From the NCBI GenBank assembly GCA_013397115.1, contig VWZW01002448.1, positions 497,185 to 561,184 of the forward strand: 64,000 nucleotides of DNA, in the 5' to 3' direction. Of the stretch, positions 10,213 to 23,065 are shown in pieces. The DNA comes from Edolisoma coerulescens (Eukaryota > Chordata > Aves > Passeriformes > Campephagidae). The notes below the pieces were generated by a model. That model ran no database searches and had not been told where the DNA came from. It saw only the letters and a program-made list of their open reading frames with translations. The position numbers and the translations under genes are program-made. Positions within the stretch are counted from its first letter, which is position 1. Each line of letters starts with the position of its first letter.

Positions 10213-13200
10213 TCAAGCTCTCAGCTCACTGAGCCGCTTCTCCTCCTGCATTTGGATGAGGACGTTGCGCTTATTCACCACCTCCACCAGCTGCTTCAGG
10301 ATCTCCTGCTCAGCCTTGCTGTCCTCAGGTGTCTTCAGGGTTTCTGTGGGTGCAGGGGGCCAGAGTAGGGCTGGGAAGGCCACAAGCCCCGACCTGCTCC
10401 CCACACCATGCAAAGGGATCCTCCCCCGGGCACGTGCTGGCACTCACCCTCCTTGTTCATGTAACTCCGGAGCTTCTGGTCAAGCTGACACTGCTGCTCC
10501 TCCAGCTTCAGCTCCTGCACCCTGTGGGGAGGAAGAGGGTGTGCTGAGTACTGGGTTCGCGGGGGACTGGGGTGAGCTGAGCCCCCACACCGACCAGGGA
10601 GCATCCCCCAAGCCTTACGCGATCATGAGGTCCGACTCCTCGGTCATCAGATTGTTCTTCTTCTGCACCAGGTACAGCAGCTGGTTTGTCCACTGTGTCT
10701 GCTGGTCAGCCGGGCTCTCTGCAGGACAGGGGAATGGTGAGCGGGGTGCAGACCCCCTTCGCAGGGCCACAGCGCTCCGTCCACCCTGGCCTTACCATTC
10801 TCATCCCGGAGTAACTTCTCCAGCTTGATGCCCTGCTGCTCCAGTTCCCGGAATGTCACCTCGATCTCCTCCAGCCGTCTCTGGATGGCCTGCGAGAGAA
10901 GGGCAGCACTCACCTGCAGGCCAGCACCTGCCAGCACGTGGCCACCAGCAGCAGGACGGAGGGGACAGGGTACAGTGCCACGCTGGGGACCTGGCTCGCC
11001 CCTGTGGGTTACCTGGGCTCTGCAGAACCGCTTCACCTGGGATTCCCTGGCCCGGCGGGCCAATGTGCGCTTCCAGGTGGGATATTTCTCCTCTTCCCTC
11101 GGGTCTGGGTACTGTGAAAGGACGGTGGCACGGGCAGGGGGGTCAGGCCCTGCACCAGGCACCTCCTGCCTTGGCAGCCACAGCTGAGCCAGACCCCGTG
11201 TGAGAGGAGCAAGAGCCCCAGCTCCCACCTGTGCAGGTGGGGCCACCATCACCTGGGGAAAATCCTCACCAACTCTTTCATGATGCCAAGGCCTGTGCCT
11301 TCCTCCTCCTTCTCTTTCTCCTGCTCCTCCTCCTCGCTGTCACTCTCCTCCAAATCTGCCCAAGAAAAGAGCTGTTTCAGGCTGGTTCCTCATGAGCAAG
11401 ATGTGGGTACAGCAGGTCCTGGAGGGACTGAGAGCTCTGCTTGTCTGGACACTCCAGTTTGTACCACCTACCTTTCTCCATGTCAATTTTCCCCTCCTTC
11501 TCCTTCCAGGCGCCTTGTCCCTGCCCCAGGGCAGGGAGGGCCTCAGGTGCTGCCTGGGGCCGCAGACGAGCTGGCTTCAGTGGAGGCTCAGGCTCTGCTT
11601 CACTGGTGAGGTTCAGCGTGGACAGGCTGAGCTTCTCCAGCGGTGTAAGGATGATCTTCCTCCTGCCCCCAGTCTCCCCACCCTCCTCTGCTGTCCCTTG
11701 GGGCTCTGCTCTGAGAACCTCCTCTTCCCTCACATCCCCCCCAGGCTGTGCCAGCAGCTCCTGCTCCTCCATGTCACCAGCATCTGCAGTGTCCTCAACT
11801 TCCCCAGGCTCCTCCCCTGGCTGTGGGGCTGCTGGAGTGGGCTGAGGTGCACTGGGTGCCCGCTCCATGGGGGACACATGTGGGCTTCCAGCTTCTGAGG
11901 GTGGAGGGGCAGCAGCATCAGCATCCTACAGCAGAGCCAGAGCAGAGGGGTGATGCACCACAGGGCCACACACAAGCATCCCCCTCCACATTTTGCCTTT
12001 CCTCCATCACCTACAGGGATTTAGGGTGATTTACCCCATCAGGCAGTGCCGAAGCCTCATCCCGGGGCAGGTCCATGCTGGGTGGACCGGGGTAGTGAAG
12101 TGAGCAGTAAAAATGACCTGGGGGGAAGGGGGGGACGAACTCATGTGACAACCTGCAAGGTGGAGAAGTCGTGCCCCAAGCATTCCCTCTCCCCAAAAAG
12201 CCGCCTCACCATCCTCCTCGGCGAAGGCGTAGTCGCCCAGGCGCAGGGTGGCCCCGCAGCGCCGGCACTGGAAGCAGCCGCGGTGGAAGAAGCGTCCCTC
12301 GGCGCTGGCTCGCTCCACGATGTAGACACGGCGGCCGCAGAAGTAGCAGGCGTCACTGTTCTCCCCCGTCCTCTCCCTCGCCGGCTGCGGGGGGACAGGA
12401 CAGGCTGGGGTGGCACCGGGGGCCTGGCACCCACCCTGCCCCGTGGCTGTGCCGGCAGCCATGGGGGCACGGGCAGGGCTCTGCCCCTCTTGCGGCGCCG
12501 GGTCTGGGTGCTCGGGATGGGTGAGGGAGCAGCAAGTCTTGGCTCCGGAAAACCAGTTGGGTCAGGAAACAGGCAGGGAGGAGCTGGGAGCCTGTGGGCG
12601 TTCGCTTGCGCAGCCCTGGTGCCAGCCCTCGCCTCGGCCCTGCCAGCCACTGGTGCCCCCCCAGTGCCCACCTGGCCTGAGCTGGACCCTCCATCCCAAG
12701 GTGGCACAAGGACCAACCTGCCCTGGGTCCATCATGGTGGTTTGCGGCGGCTCGAGGGCACTGTCCGGAGCGTCTCCATCCAGCCCCGTGTCCAGCTACG
12801 AGTGACCCGAGGGGAGGGTCAGCCCCCCACTCTCCCCCCAGGACAGCAGAGCACCCCTCGGGGTGCCTGGGGCAGACCCACCTCGGTGTCACTGCGGCTC
12901 CTCTTGGCCTCAGTGTCCTTCTGGGCACTGTCCTGCAAATGCAAAGGGGGTGGTTAGGGTGGGGAGGGGGACAGGGTTTGGGTGTGTCATGAGGGTCTGG
13001 GTGGGGAGGGGGACAGGGCTTGGGTGTGTCAAGAGGGTCTGGGTGGGGGTCCCTCACCTGGGCGCGTTTGTGTGTCAGGTTCCGGCTCTTCTGCAGCTTG
13101 CTGAGGAAGAGGATGGCCCCTCGTGTGCCACGGGGAGACAGTGGCTTCTTGCTGACCTCCACCTCTGCACAGGACATGGCCATTTTGGTGGGACCCACCC

Positions 13201-16200
13201 AACAAAGAGGAGCCCAGCCAGCCCCAGTGGGGCTCAGGATGGGACGAGTCCCCCCAAAATCTCACACCTGGAGAGGTCCTGAAAACTTCATAGAACTGGC
13301 TGAGGTAGGTGATGAGGCCCAGGCGGTCAGGCTCTGCCATGGTGGCCATCTCAGCACTGGAGAGGACAGGCTGGATGCCCAGCTCCTGCTCTGCTATGTC
13401 CAGCATCATCTGGTGGGTCTGAATGGCATTCTGGGGGTCCACCGAGTCGAAGTCCCTGAGAGGAGACACAGCTGCCATCAGGGTGGGCTCTGCAGGGTGG
13501 AGGGTCCGGGGGGTCCCAGGCACTCACACCAGGTCCGGGCGGAAGCGGTGGATGAGGGCGCAGAGGGCCAAGCCACTGGTCCAGGAGGTGGTGAAGTTGC
13601 TCACGGCCACGCCAGGGTATCCAGCCGTGCTGGCCTGGCACCAGCTCAGCAGCTCTTCGTAGACATCTCCAGGGGCTGCTGGGGAGGCAGCCAGTGTGTC
13701 CCCATTCCACAGAGACAGGGGACACCCCCCCAGTCCACCTCCTGCCTCAGCATCAGTGCTTTAACAGGGAAGGGATCCCATGGGAGTGACCTGAGACACC
13801 TCCTGTCCCCCCGCAACCATCCCCACAAGGCTCATAAATGGCAGCAGGGCGGCTGTGTCCCCACGTGGGCCACGAGCAGAGGGGACAGAAACCAGTGGTG
13901 TCACCAGGACAACCTGCTGGACACAGGCCAGGGCGCAAGAAACAAGGACAGGGAGGAAAATCAGGGCAGGAGCCACTTGGGCATGGGCTGCTGGAAGCAA
14001 TGGGGCTGCTGGTGTGGGGCAGGACTGGTTGCTCCTACCGGTGCTGAGCCGGTTGTCGCTCCTCCTCTTGTGGTCCACCTCCACCATGCCCACGAGGTAG
14101 AGGTCCTTGACCTGCCAATGGGGACATGCCAGTGGTGGGTCACCACCTGTACAGAGCCAATGGCACCACGCAGGGAGCTGGCCCTGGCAGGGGGACAGCT
14201 GGACAACCCCACACAGCTCTCCAGAACCCTCTGCCATCCACAATGGGTTTTGTATTCAATGTCCTGGGGACTAATAGCTTCCGTCTCACACCCTTTGGGG
14301 ACAGGGGACAGGGCAAATTAGCGTCACCCTGACAGCCAGGGAAGCTGGGCTGGCTGGCTGCCCCATGGCAGGACCTGGCCAGGTACCTGGCTGGCTTTGA
14401 TGGCCTGCAGGTTGATGTTGGGGTAGCGTGTGGCCGGGTCGATGCTGTACTGACTGATGTTCTTGTTGGTGTTGTCTGGGGACGTCTGCGAGAGGTGCTG
14501 GTAGATGCTCTCCCTGGGTGCAAGGGACAGGGCTGGCATCACTGCCACCATCCTCACGTGCTCCAAACCCAGCCCGGCGGGGTGGGGACACTCACCTCTC
14601 GGCCAGCACCTCCAGCGGGGGCGTCCCGGCCGCCCACCGCCGCACCATCCACGCTGCGTCGAAGGCGGCCAGGAAGCCCCTGCCCACCCCGGTGCCCAGC
14701 GGCCAGAAGGGCTGCGAAGGGAAAGGCAGAGCTGGAACTGGAGTTGCACGGCTGGTCGGGGCAGCTGGGAGGAGGCTGAGAGCAGCCAGGCTTGGCCAGG
14801 GATGAAAGAGGGAGTGGCGGCAGGACGCGCACGGAGAGGACGGGTGGCCGTCTCCTCCCCAGCCAGCACAGCTGCGTCTGGGGAGGGGCTGGGCTGCTCC
14901 TCCATCCTGAACCAACCCCAGATCTCTGGTGGGGCTGGAGAAGGGGATAACCTCCCCAAAGCATGCCACTACTGGGAGCCTGCCCAAGGACAGGGTGCAC
15001 TGGGCAACTGGGATGAGAAGCACTTAGAGAGGGGAAATATATTGCAACCAATGCATCTTGCAGGGAGAGGGAAGTGGAGGCATGAGGTGGTGCTGCGGGG
15101 GAAACTCTCACCTCCACCAAGCAGTCGCCCACCAGCCCCAGGAGCAGCCGGCTCCCGTTGTGCTCCCGCACCAGCGCCGCGTTCTCCGAGCGTGTCATGC
15201 AGGTGAAGTCGAACATGTCAACATCCGGCAGGTCCCGGTGGTTGAGGGCAAACTCCAGCTTGGGCAGGCAGTAGTTGGTGGAGAAGTTGGCAGCTTCTTT
15301 GGCATAGCTAAGGAGGGCGTCCTGGTTCACGTTCTCTGGGGACAGGAGGCTCTCGATGTCTGCTTTGTCCTGCGGGGATGGGGTGAAGCTGGCTGGGATG
15401 TGGGAGGTGGTGTTTGTCCCTCAGCCTGGGAGCACCCAGCTCGGGGGTGCAGCTGTGCCACTGCGCTCTGAGTACCCTGGAAGGATTTTTCCTGTGGCAC
15501 AGGCAACAGCTGCTGCAGCCCCCACCACCTCAGGGGTGTGCAGTCAAACCAGCACCCACAATTTGCATCCCGCTTTCAAGGCTTTCAGCTGCCTGTTGCT
15601 GTGGGACCCCAGGGCCAGATCCTGCCCTTCTCACCTGGAGGATGACCCCCTTCTTGAGCAGGCTCTGCTTCTTGGCCGTCATGACGAAATAGTGAGTGTC
15701 ATCCTTGTAGTACACGATGTTTTCCAGGTCGATGCCTGGTGACAGGGAAGGGGCTGAGCCAGGGCCACAGGGTGCCCCAGCACTGGGCTCAGACACCAAA
15801 TGCCCCCTGCAGTGGGGTACCGTGTGGGGACATGCACCCCATCACTGGGGACATCCTGGGGCTGAGCCTCCAGCTCCCTCAGGAGGGGATAGGAGCCCCC
15901 AACACCCCCCATGTGGGGGTTGGGGACCACTGACCCGTTTTGTTGTAGAGGTTCTGGAAGAACTTCTGGTTGTAGATTCGGGCCACGCCGCTGATCTCAG
16001 CCACCTCCACCTCGGCCCGGCTGTGGTGGTTGATGAAGTTGGTGGTGATGCCAATGGCCAACTTCCCACGCGTCTCCTTCCGCTTGAACCCTGCAGGAGG
16101 GGAGAGGCGTGAGCCCCCACCCAGCCCCCCACATTGGTCCTGGAGCTGCAGGGACACCCGATGTCACCTTCAGGGACAAATTTGCCACCGCCAGCTGAGA

Positions 16201-17777
16201 TGAGGACATCAAACTCGTAGTGGGTGAGGGGAGAAGAACTGGGCTGCAGCACAGCCTGCCAGCCACCTGCAGGGAGAAGGGTGGTCATGAATGTGCTGCT
16301 CCCCAGGGAGCAGGGAAAGGGTTGCATCTCATTCCCCCCAAAAAGGCATGCCTTGGGCTAGCAGAGGGATTGGGGGGCTCAGCCTGTCCTTGTCCCCAGG
16401 AATGCCACCCGCCCTGCAGAGATACCATACCTGCCTTGCCCGTGGGGGGAACAAGGCCCTCGAACCGCACATTGATGTGCACCTCAACCCCCAGGAGCAG
16501 AGCCACCTTCAGCAGGATCAGCTGGAGCTGCCGGATACCTGGTACAGCAGAGGGGCACTCAGGGCTGCACCCCTGGGACCCTGGACTCCCCACAGCCAGG
16601 GACCCCAGAGCCTGGCTCCCCTAAAACTCACTGATGTGGTCCAGCATGCCAGTGCAGAAGCGCCCGTAGAACTTCTTGGCGCCCAGCGCCCGCAGGTCGT
16701 GGATGGTGAAGGGCCAGAGGTGCAGGACGTTGTTGCGGGAGAAGGAGTCGCGCTTCTCCAGCAGCACCACGCGGGCGCCCAGCAGCGCCAGCTCGATGGC
16801 CGCCCGCAGCCCGCAGGGCCCGGCGCCCACCACCAGGCACTGCGAGGGGGTGGGCAGCCCCAGAGCGGGGTTTGGGTGAACCCCCCAGCACTCCCAAAGG
16901 CAGCACCTCCCCGCTCGCTGGGTCAGCATCTGGCCCTCCCCACTCTTCCCTTTTCCTCGCTGATTCTCCCTGCAAACCGGGGTGCCCCCCACCCCCTGAA
17001 CCTTGCCTTCACCCAGGGCAAGGGCAGTCAGGGCAATGGCAGCAATTAGAGCACTGGATGAGATAAGGTGCAGGTCTGCACAGGCCTGACACGGGTTTGG
17101 TCTCCTGACGGCTTCTGCACGGGGCTGGGACAACGGGGCACAGCAGTCAGGACAAAAGCCATCATCTGTGGGACGGGGAGCAGATGTCCCCAAGGGGACA
17201 TCCTACTGGGGATGCTCCTGTCTCCCAGAAGGGACTTGACAGGTCCCTCAGCCCCGCCATGGGATGTCCCCAGTGAGAAGCAGCTGGGAGGAGGAAGGAC
17301 GCTGCTGACTGGGTGGCACTGAGGTGGCATCATGCCATGGGGAGCTGAGCAGTGCTAATTAACATCCTGTCCCATTAAACTCCACCAACCTCCCACCTGG
17401 CACATCCTGCATCCTCCTGGGATGAGAGCCAGAGTGTCCCAAGGGAGGTTCTCACCCTGGAGACAAGGACACAGGGCAGGGAGGGACCCAAACCCCTCAC
17501 CCCACATCCCGGGTACCTTGGTGCCAGCACAGGCTGTGCCCTGGTCGTAGTCCTTGTGCCCGGCTTTCTTATCCAGCTTGCTCCACAGGGCCTTGGCATT
17601 CCAGTAGTTGAGGGCAGCCTTGAGGCCGTGGTAGAGCTGCAGCCCACTGCCCTGCAGCCCCAGCTGCTGGCACAGCTCCACGAAGCAGCCCAGCACCTCC
17701 CGGCACTCCCCGGCACGCAGGAACCTCTCAAAGATGGCATGAGCCGGGTTGCCCGGCTCGTCGGCCGGCACACTCAT
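10213..17777 (-). CDS. MICAL1: MICAL1, F-actin methionine monooxygenase
   Basis: A flavin monooxygenase that oxidises actin methionines and so depolymerises filaments; Rab GTPases relieve its autoinhibition. Twenty-four coding exons, 5' to 3' on the minus strand: 17777-17517, 16839-16632, 16538-16431, 16266-16168, 16090-15935, 15735-15635, 15369-15112, 14711-14596, 14513-14387, 14111-14039, 13675-13528, 13455-13268, 13164-13058, 12932-12882, 12795-12718, 12384-12210, 12117-12035, 11925-11472, 11355-11270, 11111-11013, 10889-10796, 10718-10619, 10521-10448, 10343-10213. The sum is 3375 bases, 1124 residues, all phases joining. Domains: FAD monooxygenase with GAGPCG at about 92-97; calponin homology at about 503-615; LIM zinc finger at about 705-765 (CYFC, HRGCFQC, HFYC); a long acidic linker; C-terminal coiled-coil bMERB domain from about 975. 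Human is 1067 residues; the excess is probably in the linker. The start is the first ATG of the exon, MSVPADEPGNPAH. Confidence 0.96.
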
Positions 17778-20700
17778 CCCGTGTCACCCAGAAGCCTGGC
17801 AGAGGGACAGCAGAGGTCAGCAGGGAGGGGACCCTCCTGGATCCCCACCCCCAAACGCATCCGGTACCAGACCTGGTGTCTCAGTGCCAGCTTTCCCAGC
17901 TGCAGGTGCTGTTGGGTGGTGACGGCACTGCCAAAACTGGCACACTTTGTGGCAGCAGCTGGTGGAACCGTCCCCAGATGCTGCACCCAGAGAGCCACGG
18001 TGTCACCCTGCCACGGTGGCGTCAGGGGAGGGGATGGCGAGGGCTGTGGCAGCAGAGGGCTGTGGCTTCCTCCATGCAGTGGGTACCTGCAACAGCCAAG
18101 AGCAGAGCGAGTTGTTTTGGAGCAAAGATGTCGCTTCCTTCCTCTGCAGCCCTGGCCTCACTACGGGGGGGATGGGAGGGAGCTCCTGGCTTTAGGAATC
18201 AGCCACAGCTGCTGCAAAAACCAGCAAGACCAGCCCTGGTGCCGCAGCGAGCAGGATTGGATCCATCCCACCAGCCTGGCTTCTGCAGCTGGAGTGGGGT
18301 GACCTTTTCCCCCACCTGCCCTTCTACCACTCCTGGAGCTGGTGGAAGCAGATTAGCACAGAGGAAGCGGCGGTGAGGAAATCAAATAAAAGTCAAATCA
18401 CCCTGCAAACAGCTCCATCGTGCCACGGAAGCCGTGGGAGAAGGGGTGCAGCACATTCCCCCCTGGGCATCCCAAAACCCCCTGCTCCTGGCATCTCCCA
18501 GGGGTCCAGCTCTCCCTGCATCTGTCTCCCACTCCCGGCACTGCCCCGAGCACCAGCCGGTGCCATCCTCTGTCCTGCCAGCCCGAGCACGAAGAACAAA
18601 GTTTTGCCTTTTCCAGCCACTGTCGCCAAGGCTGTGAAAGGCTCCCCCGGGCCGGCAAAGCAGCTGGCGGAGACACGGGGCTGCCGGGGAGGATCCGCTG
18701 GAGAGGCTCGGCAAGACGGAGAGCTCCCACCTTTGAACCACCGCTCTTTGCCCTCTCGCCCCTGAGTGTTACCGTGGGCACGTGGCAGCACCCGGAAGGT
18801 GGCGGCCACCCCTGCAGAGGGACAAGGATGAAGTGAATAAATTAAGCTGCCCTCAGGAGGACGGGGCTGGGGGGTGGGCGGAGAGAGGAGATATTTAAGC
18901 GTGCGCTTAAATTTTTGGCTGGAAAGACCGAGTTCTAGCTGGATTTCAAGTTCAGTCTCACTCAGGAGTTTCCCGACACCAGAATGTGCGTGGCAAAGCA
19001 GTTCTGCAGGTCACCTTCCCCTGCAATCACTTCTGCAGGTCACCTTCCCTTCCAGCATCACAGTCAGGAAATTCGGGCATTTTAACCACTTCCTTCCTGG
19101 GCAGACAGAGGATAAGGCACCCAGCGGGGCAGAGCAGGGGCTGGCACCCACCAGAGTGGCAGCGTGGGGACAGAGGACATGACCTATGCCTTCGTGACAG
19201 GGCTGTGAGACCTGGGGACAGATCTCTGCTCTTCCCCCGAGCGCTGCTAGCAGGACAGGATGAGCCTGGGGAAACTGAGGCAGCGCTGCGAACCTCCCTG
19301 GAGAGTTTGCAGTGCTCCCACCCGTCCTCCTACCATGGAGGCTGCCCAGGCAGCACTGGCTGGCCGGGCACCAGTGCCCCGTGCGGATGGGTTGTCCCCC
19401 AGGAGCTCATGTCACTGCGCTGGCACCTGCCAAGGTCACCACACAGCAGCCCCAGGGAGACGGGGCAAAGGCGGCTGCTCAGGCTGGGAGCATCTACTCC
19501 AGCCTCAGGAGCCCTGGCTCTGAAAACAGCCCATCTCTCGGCCTTGATTCCCACTGGACATGATGCCAGGGGGAGCATGCTGCCCGGGAAAGCTTTCCAG
19601 CCCCTACGCTTTGGCAGGAAGGCTCAGAGGAGGCAGAACAACAAGCCTTGTGTTAAACAGTTTCCTACAGAAAGGATTATCCTGCCAGCACTCTGGCACA
19701 CTCAACCCCCCTTGACAACTGCAAGCAAGGTCAGAAACTCCTAGGAAAACTCAGTTCCTGCAGGCTTGATGCAAAAATCCAGCTTTCGACCTACAAAGGC
19801 CAGCGGCAGTGGAGGAGGGCACAGCCTGAGCCAGGCTCTGCTCTCCCCATCAAAGCCTTTTGCATTTCTTCCCTTAACACTGTTCCTGCAAGCAGGAGGG
19901 AGGAGGGGGGGTTGCAGCCAGCCCTGACTCATTTCATGTCAGCTTTGGTTGGCTGCAGACCTGCCTGTGGGGACATCACCCGGGTCCAAAACACGGGGAG
20001 CGCCCCTGGAGCAGGGACACCCCCTCCCGCTCTGCAGGTCAGGGTCTCCCTCTTGCCCTTGCATGCAGAGAAGCAGCCTCTTGGGAGAAGGTGGGGGAAG
20101 CTGCTCGGGAGCTCACGTGTCTTCCAGGCACATGGAAATAGGGTGGGAAAGGACACGGCTCCATAGCTAATGAAAACTGGGAGGATTTTCGGCAGATTGC
20201 CTCGCCGCTGCTGCGCTGGCTCCCAGCGTGGACAGGCTGCTCCGGGTTTGAGATCCAGCCTGGAGACCGCAGGCCAGGCTGCTGAGCTGGGCTGGACCCC
20301 GTGGAAGTCCTTCCAGCGAAAGGCCGGTGGGCAGGATGGAGGGTTTCTTGTGACCACCCAACAGCTTGGCCAAAGCCTTGCTTTCAAACACCAGCTGAGC
20401 TGGGAGGGCGTCAGGAAGGGGTGAAGGCACTGGAAGCTCTTACAAGCGTTAATGTGCTCAGGAGAAACATTCCAGGTGTGGGACTGGGCAGGGAGACCAC
20501 CCTGGCCACTGCCACGGAAACTTGCCTTGATTTGGGTGGGTTTTAATCCCTGGAGGGAGGGAAAAATCCCTGTCAGCTGCTGTGGTTTGCGGCAGGGATG
20601 TGGGTGCATGAGCACAGCCCAGCTTTGCAAGGCCCCAGCATGGAGCTGTGGGGAGAAGGGCTGAGGAGAAGGGACAAACCTGCGTTGCCCTTTGCCAGGG

Positions 20701-20900
20701 ACCCACAAGCCACAGCCTGGCCATGTCCCAGGGAGCCCTGGGCACAGACAACACTTGGGGAGGAGCAAACGTGCCCCGCTATTTTTGCTGCCCCCCTGCC
20801 CAGCACCAGCCCATGGAGGGACCTGCCTCTTGCAGCTGAATTTTAGTAAAAAGAGGAAGTCTGGTCACGGCCAGGCTTCACACCCCACATCATCTTCCTC
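17778..20900 (-). promoter_or_regulatory. MICAL1 5' UTR and proximal upstream region
   Basis: No coding exon is recognised on either strand; the open frames here are short and antisense-like. A few tens of bases before the start codon belong to the 5' UTR. Near 18875-18912 a GGGCGGAG box is followed by a TATTTAA stretch inside a palindrome, suggesting a promoter. A direct repeat of TTCTGCAGGTCACCTTCCC occurs twice at about 19003-19049. The start site is not determined. Confidence 0.4.
18893..18912. promoter_or_regulatory. 20-bp palindrome ATTTAAGCG-TG-CGCTTAAAT
   Basis: Perfect 9-base arms around a 2-base spacer, just after a GC box on the plus strand and about 1.1 kb upstream of the MICAL1 start. 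It resembles a dimer-binding site, but I do not recognise the factor. Confidence 0.55.
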
Positions 20901-22400
20901 CTCCTGCTTCTCCTTCACCCCAAACCACATCCATGACAAAAACGTCTCCTTGATGATGCCACAGAGCATCTCTCACGGATCTTAGCAAAGCTCTTCCCAC
21001 CCCATCCTACTCATCACTGGGAGCACTGGTGGCTCTGGGAATGGAGGAGGAGGAACAGGGACCGCTCTCTTTTCCCTTTGTCCCGAGGGCAGCAGAGGTC
21101 AGGGGCTGGAGGGGACAAGCAGCGAGGATGGAGCGGGGGGGACCCCGCTGCCCCCGGGAGAGGCTGTGGGGAGGGGTCCGCCGGAGAAAAAGCGCTACTC
21201 TGCCACGGAGCGTCCCACGGACACGCAGGACACGGACTGGGTGGGGCTGAGCCCCCCCCAGCCCCGCAGAATCACCCCTCGGTTTTGTCACCCCCCGTCC
21301 CCGCCTTGCGCAGCGATGCTCCCAGCGGGGCGGGCGGAGGGCACCGGCGGCCGGGATGCTGGCACCGAGCGGGGGGACACGGGGCTGGGGGGGCAGCAGA
21401 GCCCGGACCCCCCCACACCCAGGGATGCTCTGCCCATCTTCACCCCCCACTCACCTCCACAGCCCCTCGGAAGGGGAAACTGAGGCACGGACCGGGGCGT
21501 GGGGAGGGACCGGAGCTGGGCGCAGCCGGGCGACAGCGAGCAGGAAACGAGCTCCGGCTCCGCGAGCAGCAGCTGCCGGCCGGCCCGGCCCTCCTCTCCT
21601 TTGCCCTCCCCTCCTCGGCCTTCCCCTCCCCTCGCCTGCCCGACCCTCCCCCGCGGCCGGGGGGACCCAGGCCGGGCGGTGCCGGGAGAGGGGCGGCCCC
21701 CGGGCCACCCCCGCTTTGTGCCGCTGCAGATGTTGCGCCGGGAGGTTTGGAGCAGCGGGACGAGCGGCACAGCGCAACCCCAGCTGGGTTTTTTTTTTTA
21801 TTTATTTTGGGATGAGAAACCGGACTTTTCGCCAAGCAAACAAAAAGACTCGGGCGATGAAGCCAAACCGCTTCTCCCCCCGCCCCCGCCGCTGTGCTGC
21901 TCCCCCCGCAGCCTGAAACCGGCCGGGAGGGAGCTGGGGGCACCGGGGGGTCCGGGACGAGGAGACCCACCCAGTGCCAGCTCCGGACCCCGACCTCCCC
22001 AGCTCGCGTGGAAACTCCTGGGATTACGTCTCCCCCTGGGTCCCCCGGGTGGGGATGGTCGCAGTGGGGTGAAGGTACCTTGGGGCGGGCGGGGGAGCCC
22101 CCGGGGTCACCGAAGATCGCTGCTGGCCGGGCGCTTTTGGGGCTTTCTGGTGGCGATGTCCGCGGGGCGCTGCTGGACATTTGCCCGGTGCTGGGACAGT
22201 GACACGGCCAGGGGCTCGCGTGCTGTGACGCGCGGGGACAACTCGCCACGCGGCTGCGGACGGTGACTCAGGGACACGGGGCGAGCTGGCCAACGGGCGG
22301 TGGCTACGTCGGCTACCGTGAATCACCCGTGGCACTGCCGGCGGCCACGGCAAGCAGGGTGACCAGCCCGGCACCTCCATCCTCCCTTCTGTAGCCCCCG
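20901..22400. promoter_or_regulatory. CpG island between MICAL1 and the IRAG-like gene
   Basis: Very GC- and CpG-rich from about 21090 to 22300, interrupted by a T-rich run at about 21789-21808. The minus strand has a long open frame (22249-21440), but its composition is that of a CpG island and no known domain is seen. It most likely holds a distal MICAL1 promoter or first non-coding exon; no splice donor could be assigned with confidence. Confidence 0.45.
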
Positions 22401-22986
22401 CCCGCCCCTTGCTGGGGATCCTGGTGCAGAACCCCCACCGTGGCAGCTCGGCCGGGCTGTTCTGGTCCCTGCAAAGCTGCTGGCTGCGGGTGCAGTGATG
22501 CCCACCCGTATTTCGGGGCCGCGAGAGGCTGCGGCGGACACGGAAACGGGGTGTCTGTGCCAAGCCAGGCGCTTTTCCCAGGCGGTCGGAAACAGCTCCC
22601 TCTGTTTGTGAGCACTTTGTGGTGCCGTGGGAAAGGCTGAGCACGGACCTGCGCCTTCCAGCGCCAGCGTTGTCCCCCGGGCAGCAGCAAAGGAGCATCA
22701 GATGTGAATGACATCGGGACTGAGGGCACGTGGTGGCACTGAGGGACGCGGCGCTACTGCAAACCCCCGGCCGTGGGCAGCCCGGGCTGTCCCCAGCACA
22801 GGGGACATGTGGGAGCACACCTGCACCCCTTGATGTGCTGAGAACAGGCAACTCACAGCACCAGTGAGAGCTTCTGCAGCTCCCTGAACCCTTCGGGATT
22901 ATATGGATGTGCCAGCCATACCTTAGATCCTACCACGGGATGTTCCCCCTGCTCTGTCATTACAATTCCCCCATTTTTCCTACCAT

Positions 22987-22992
22987 TTTATT
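22987..22992 (-). terminator. Poly(A) signal of the IRAG-like gene
   Basis: Plus-strand TTTATT gives AATAAA on the minus strand, 74 bases after the stop codon at 23066. This implies a very short 3' UTR of about 90-110 bases. Confidence 0.65.
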
Positions 22993-23065
22993 ATTCTAGG
23001 GTTTTGCTGTTTCAGGACGTGGGGAAGGAGCAGAGATGCCTCTCAGCTCCCCCTCCCCGGTCCAG

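Noticed and set aside
13020..14321. 433-codon plus-strand open frame inside MICAL1
   Set aside because: Antisense to several MICAL1 exons and introns, low-complexity composition, no splice logic of its own.
21440..22249. 270-codon minus-strand open frame in the CpG island
   Set aside because: CpG-island composition, Pro/Gly/Arg-rich, no domain or splice support.
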